Shown piece after piece: positions 41,689-43,461 of a stretch of DNA of 43,461 bases (its first letter is position 1; each line of letters starts with the position of its first letter). Origin of the DNA: Streptomyces sp. H27-C3. GTDB lineage: Bacteria > Actinomycetota > Actinomycetes > Streptomycetales > Streptomycetaceae. Position numbers and translations under genes: made by a program. The DNA is taken from NCBI RefSeq assembly GCF_030063415.1, contig NZ_JASITA010000052.1:1-43461 (forward strand). The letters run 5' to 3'. Under the pieces are notes generated by a model that worked only from the letters and a program-made list of their open reading frames with translations, was not told where the DNA came from and made no database searches.

Positions 41689-43386
41689 ATGACGGACACC
41701 GCCACGCCTGTGACCAGTGCGCCCGAGGGGCGGCCCGCCAAGCGGAGTTACGCCAAGCTCGCGGCCGACGAGAGCCGCGAGGACTACTCCCTGCGGTACG
41801 CGCCGCACTCGTTCCGCCGCTGGTCGCCGTCGATGGTCGCGGGCACCGCACTCGGCGGGATCGCCTATCTCGCGGACTTCGCGATCGGTGCGTCGATCGT
41901 CTTCACCTACGGTTTCACCAGCGGGCTCGCCTCGATCCTGTGCGCCGCCGCGATCATCTTCCTCACCGGCATACCGATCGCCCGCGCCTGCGCCAAGTAC
42001 GGCCTGGACATGGACCTGATCACGCGCGGCGCCGGCTTCGGGTACTTCGGCTCGACCCTCACCTCGCTCATCTACGCGTCCTTCACCTTCATCTTCTTCG
42101 CGCTCGAAGGCTCGATCATGGCGCAGGCCATGCATCAGGCGATCGGACTCCCGGTGGAGTTCGGGTACTTGATCACCACGCTGATCGTCATCCCCATCGT
42201 CTTCCGCGGTATGGGCGCGCTCGCGAAGGTGCAGGCCTGGACGCAGCCCATCTGGCTGATCGGCCTGGTGCTGCCGTTCGTCGTGCTCGCCTTCGAGGCG
42301 CCGGACGCCTGGGGCCAGTTCACGTCCTTCGGCGGCACGGAAGGGGCGGGTCCTGGCTTCTCCTGGCTGGCCTTCGGGCTCGGGACCGGCGTCGCGCTCT
42401 CCCTCATCGCCCAGATCGGCGAGCAGGCCGACTATCTGCGCTTCATGCCTGCCAAGACCGAGCACAACAAGCACCGTTGGAACATCGCCGTACTTGCCGC
42501 CGGGCCCGGCTGGGTGATCATCGGCGCGGCCAAGCAGCTCGGCGGCGCCTTCCTGGCCTTCGTCGCGCTGGAGGCCGTGGGCAAGACGCGCGCCTTGGAG
42601 CCGATCGCGCCACAGATCGAGGCGCTCAAGCCCTGGCTCGGCTCGGTCGCGCTGCCCGCCGCCGCGCTCTTCGTGATCGTCTCGCAGATCAAGATCAATG
42701 TGACCAACGCGTACAGCGGCTCGCTGTCCTGGTCCAACTTCTTCTCGCGCCTCACGCACAAGCACCCCGGCCGGGTCTGGTACATCTTCCTCAACCTCGC
42801 CATCGCGCTGACGCTGATGGAGATGAACATGTTCGCGGCCCTCAACAAGCTGCTGGGCTTCTACTCGAACGTGGGCATCGCGTGGATCACGGCGGTCGCC
42901 GCCGACCTGGTGATCAACAAGCGGATCGGGCTGAGCCCGCCGTACATCGAGTTCAAGCGGGCCTACCTGTACGCGGTCAACCCGGCCGGGTTCGGCGCGA
43001 TGGTCGTCGCGTCGACCGTCTCGATCCTCGCCTTCTTCGGACTGTTCGGCGAGTACGCCCAGGCCTTCTCCACCTTCATCGCGGCGGGCCTCGCGCTTGT
43101 CCTGTGCCCGCTGATCGCCTGGCTGACCAAGGGCAAGTACTACCTGGCCCGCCCGAACCCGGTGAACGGTCCGCACGTCCTGGTGGACGACATCACCGCC
43201 ACCCACAGCTGCGCCGTCTGCGACACGGCGTACGAACTGCCGGACATCGCGGACTGCCCCGTCCAGGCGGGCCCGATCTGCTCACTGTGCTGCTCGCTCG
43301 ACGCGGAGTGCGGGGACGCGTGCCGCAAGGGGGATGCCGCGTCCGGGCCGGTGCTGCTGGGGCTGCCGACGCCGCGCCGGAGCTGA
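41689..43386 (+). CDS. NCS1-family purine/pyrimidine-type permease with Cys-rich tail
   Basis: 565 aa. Residues 1-485 are a 12-helix nucleobase:cation symporter-like transporter: YSLRYAPHSFRRWSPSMVAG (N-terminal family signature), GASIVFTYGFTSGLASILC, NLAIALTLMEMNMFAALNKL and so on. The substrate is unknown; purines, pyrimidines or allantoin-like molecules are usual. The last ~75 residues are cytoplasmic and contain eight Cys in the pattern HSCAVCD, DCP, ICSLCCSLD, AECGDAC, likely binding zinc or an iron-sulfur cluster. That tail is absent from typical NCS1 transporters. It follows the GntR gene and ends 49 bp before a strong palindrome. Confidence 0.88.
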   Translation: MTDTATPVTSAPEGRPAKRSYAKLAADESREDYSLRYAPHSFRRWSPSMVAGTALGGIAYLADFAIGASIVFTYGFTSGLASILCAAAIIFLTGIPIARACAKYGLDMDLITRGAGFGYFGSTLTSLIYASFTFIFFALEGSIMAQAMHQAIGLPVEFGYLITTLIVIPIVFRGMGALAKVQAWTQPIWLIGLVLPFVVLAFEAPDAWGQFTSFGGTEGAGPGFSWLAFGLGTGVALSLIAQIGEQADYLRFMPAKTEHNKHRWNIAVLAAGPGWVIIGAAKQLGGAFLAFVALEAVGKTRALEPIAPQIEALKPWLGSVALPAAALFVIVSQIKINVTNAYSGSLSWSNFFSRLTHKHPGRVWYIFLNLAIALTLMEMNMFAALNKLLGFYSNVGIAWITAVAADLVINKRIGLSPPYIEFKRAYLYAVNPAGFGAMVVASTVSILAFFGLFGEYAQAFSTFIAAGLALVLCPLIAWLTKGKYYLARPNPVNGPHVLVDDITATHSCAVCDTAYELPDIADCPVQAGPICSLCCSLDAECGDACRKGDAASGPVLLGLPTPRRS

Positions 43387-43435
43387 ACTCGCCACCGAAG
43401 CCGGGGAGGTCCTGGCGCGGCCGGGGGAAACGAGG

Positions 43436-43461
43436 GGGGCGTGCTCCGCGGAGCACGCCCC
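43436..43461 (+). terminator. Terminator after the permease gene
   Basis: 26-bp perfect palindrome (GGGGCGTGCTCCG and its complement) at the end of the window. Further downstream sequence is missing. Confidence 0.75.

Overview
The window is high-GC actinobacterial DNA, almost certainly from a Streptomyces chromosome. The evidence is the very strong G/C bias at third codon positions, a WhiB-family regulator, a SpoIIE/GAF/HATPase phosphatase, a polyphosphate glucokinase, DUF1707/DUF4245/DUF6542 proteins typical of actinomycetes, and many genes with a TANNNT box 6-7 nt before the start codon (leaderless pattern). No tRNA, rRNA or CRISPR array was seen.

Layout. (1) 1-20.2 kb is a conserved housekeeping block: catalase, SpoIIE-type phosphatase, DUF402 protein, class II fumarase (fumC), secreted SGNH hydrolase with a ricin-type lectin domain, lipoprotein, class I fumarase, DUF1707 protein, WhiB-like protein, class II fructose-1,6-bisphosphatase (glpX), DUF4245 protein, nitroreductase, exonuclease VII (xseB, xseA), APC permease, ispH, ppgK, DUF6542 membrane protein. 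It closes with ychF at 20.5-21.6 kb. (2) 21.6-26.8 kb is an accessory patch: an unrecognised protein with a suspicious 8-nt homopolymer, two back-to-back type II toxin-antitoxin modules (RelE/Phd-like and YefM/YoeB), an ~80-bp direct repeat around one module, IS3 scraps, and a cluster of two intact polysaccharide deacetylase genes with pieces of a third in the wrong order. (3) 26.8-34.4 kb is a ribose operon, transcribed on the minus strand as rbsR-rbsK-rbsD-rbsB-rbsA-rbsC, preceded by a secreted nucleoside hydrolase with a matching promoter. (4) 34.5-36.1 kb holds IS30 and ISL3 transposase remnants, an anti-sigma-type HATPase gene and a mostly non-coding stretch. (5) 36.1-43.5 kb carries a MerR-type regulator, threonine synthase, secreted subtilase with a P domain, DUF4190 protein, GntR/UTRA regulator and an NCS1-family permease with a Cys-rich tail.

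How the genes work together. The clearest new functional unit is nucleoside salvage. A secreted nucleoside hydrolase should release ribose outside the cell, and RbsABC, RbsD and RbsK should import and phosphorylate it. Both transcription units share a 31-bp promoter block (25/31 identical). A perfect 39-bp palindrome sits directly at the predicted start site of the rbs operon and is a good candidate RbsR operator.

Other notable structures are: a diverged copy of the class I fumarase 3' end lying just after its stop codon; a ~170-bp MITE-like element with 27-bp inverted ends between the nitroreductase and xseB; and short tandem repeats at the end of ppgK, after the gntR gene and upstream of the APC permease. 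No single undescribed system is proven by the sequence. The shared nucleoside/ribose control and the Cys-rich permease are the best candidates for follow-up.
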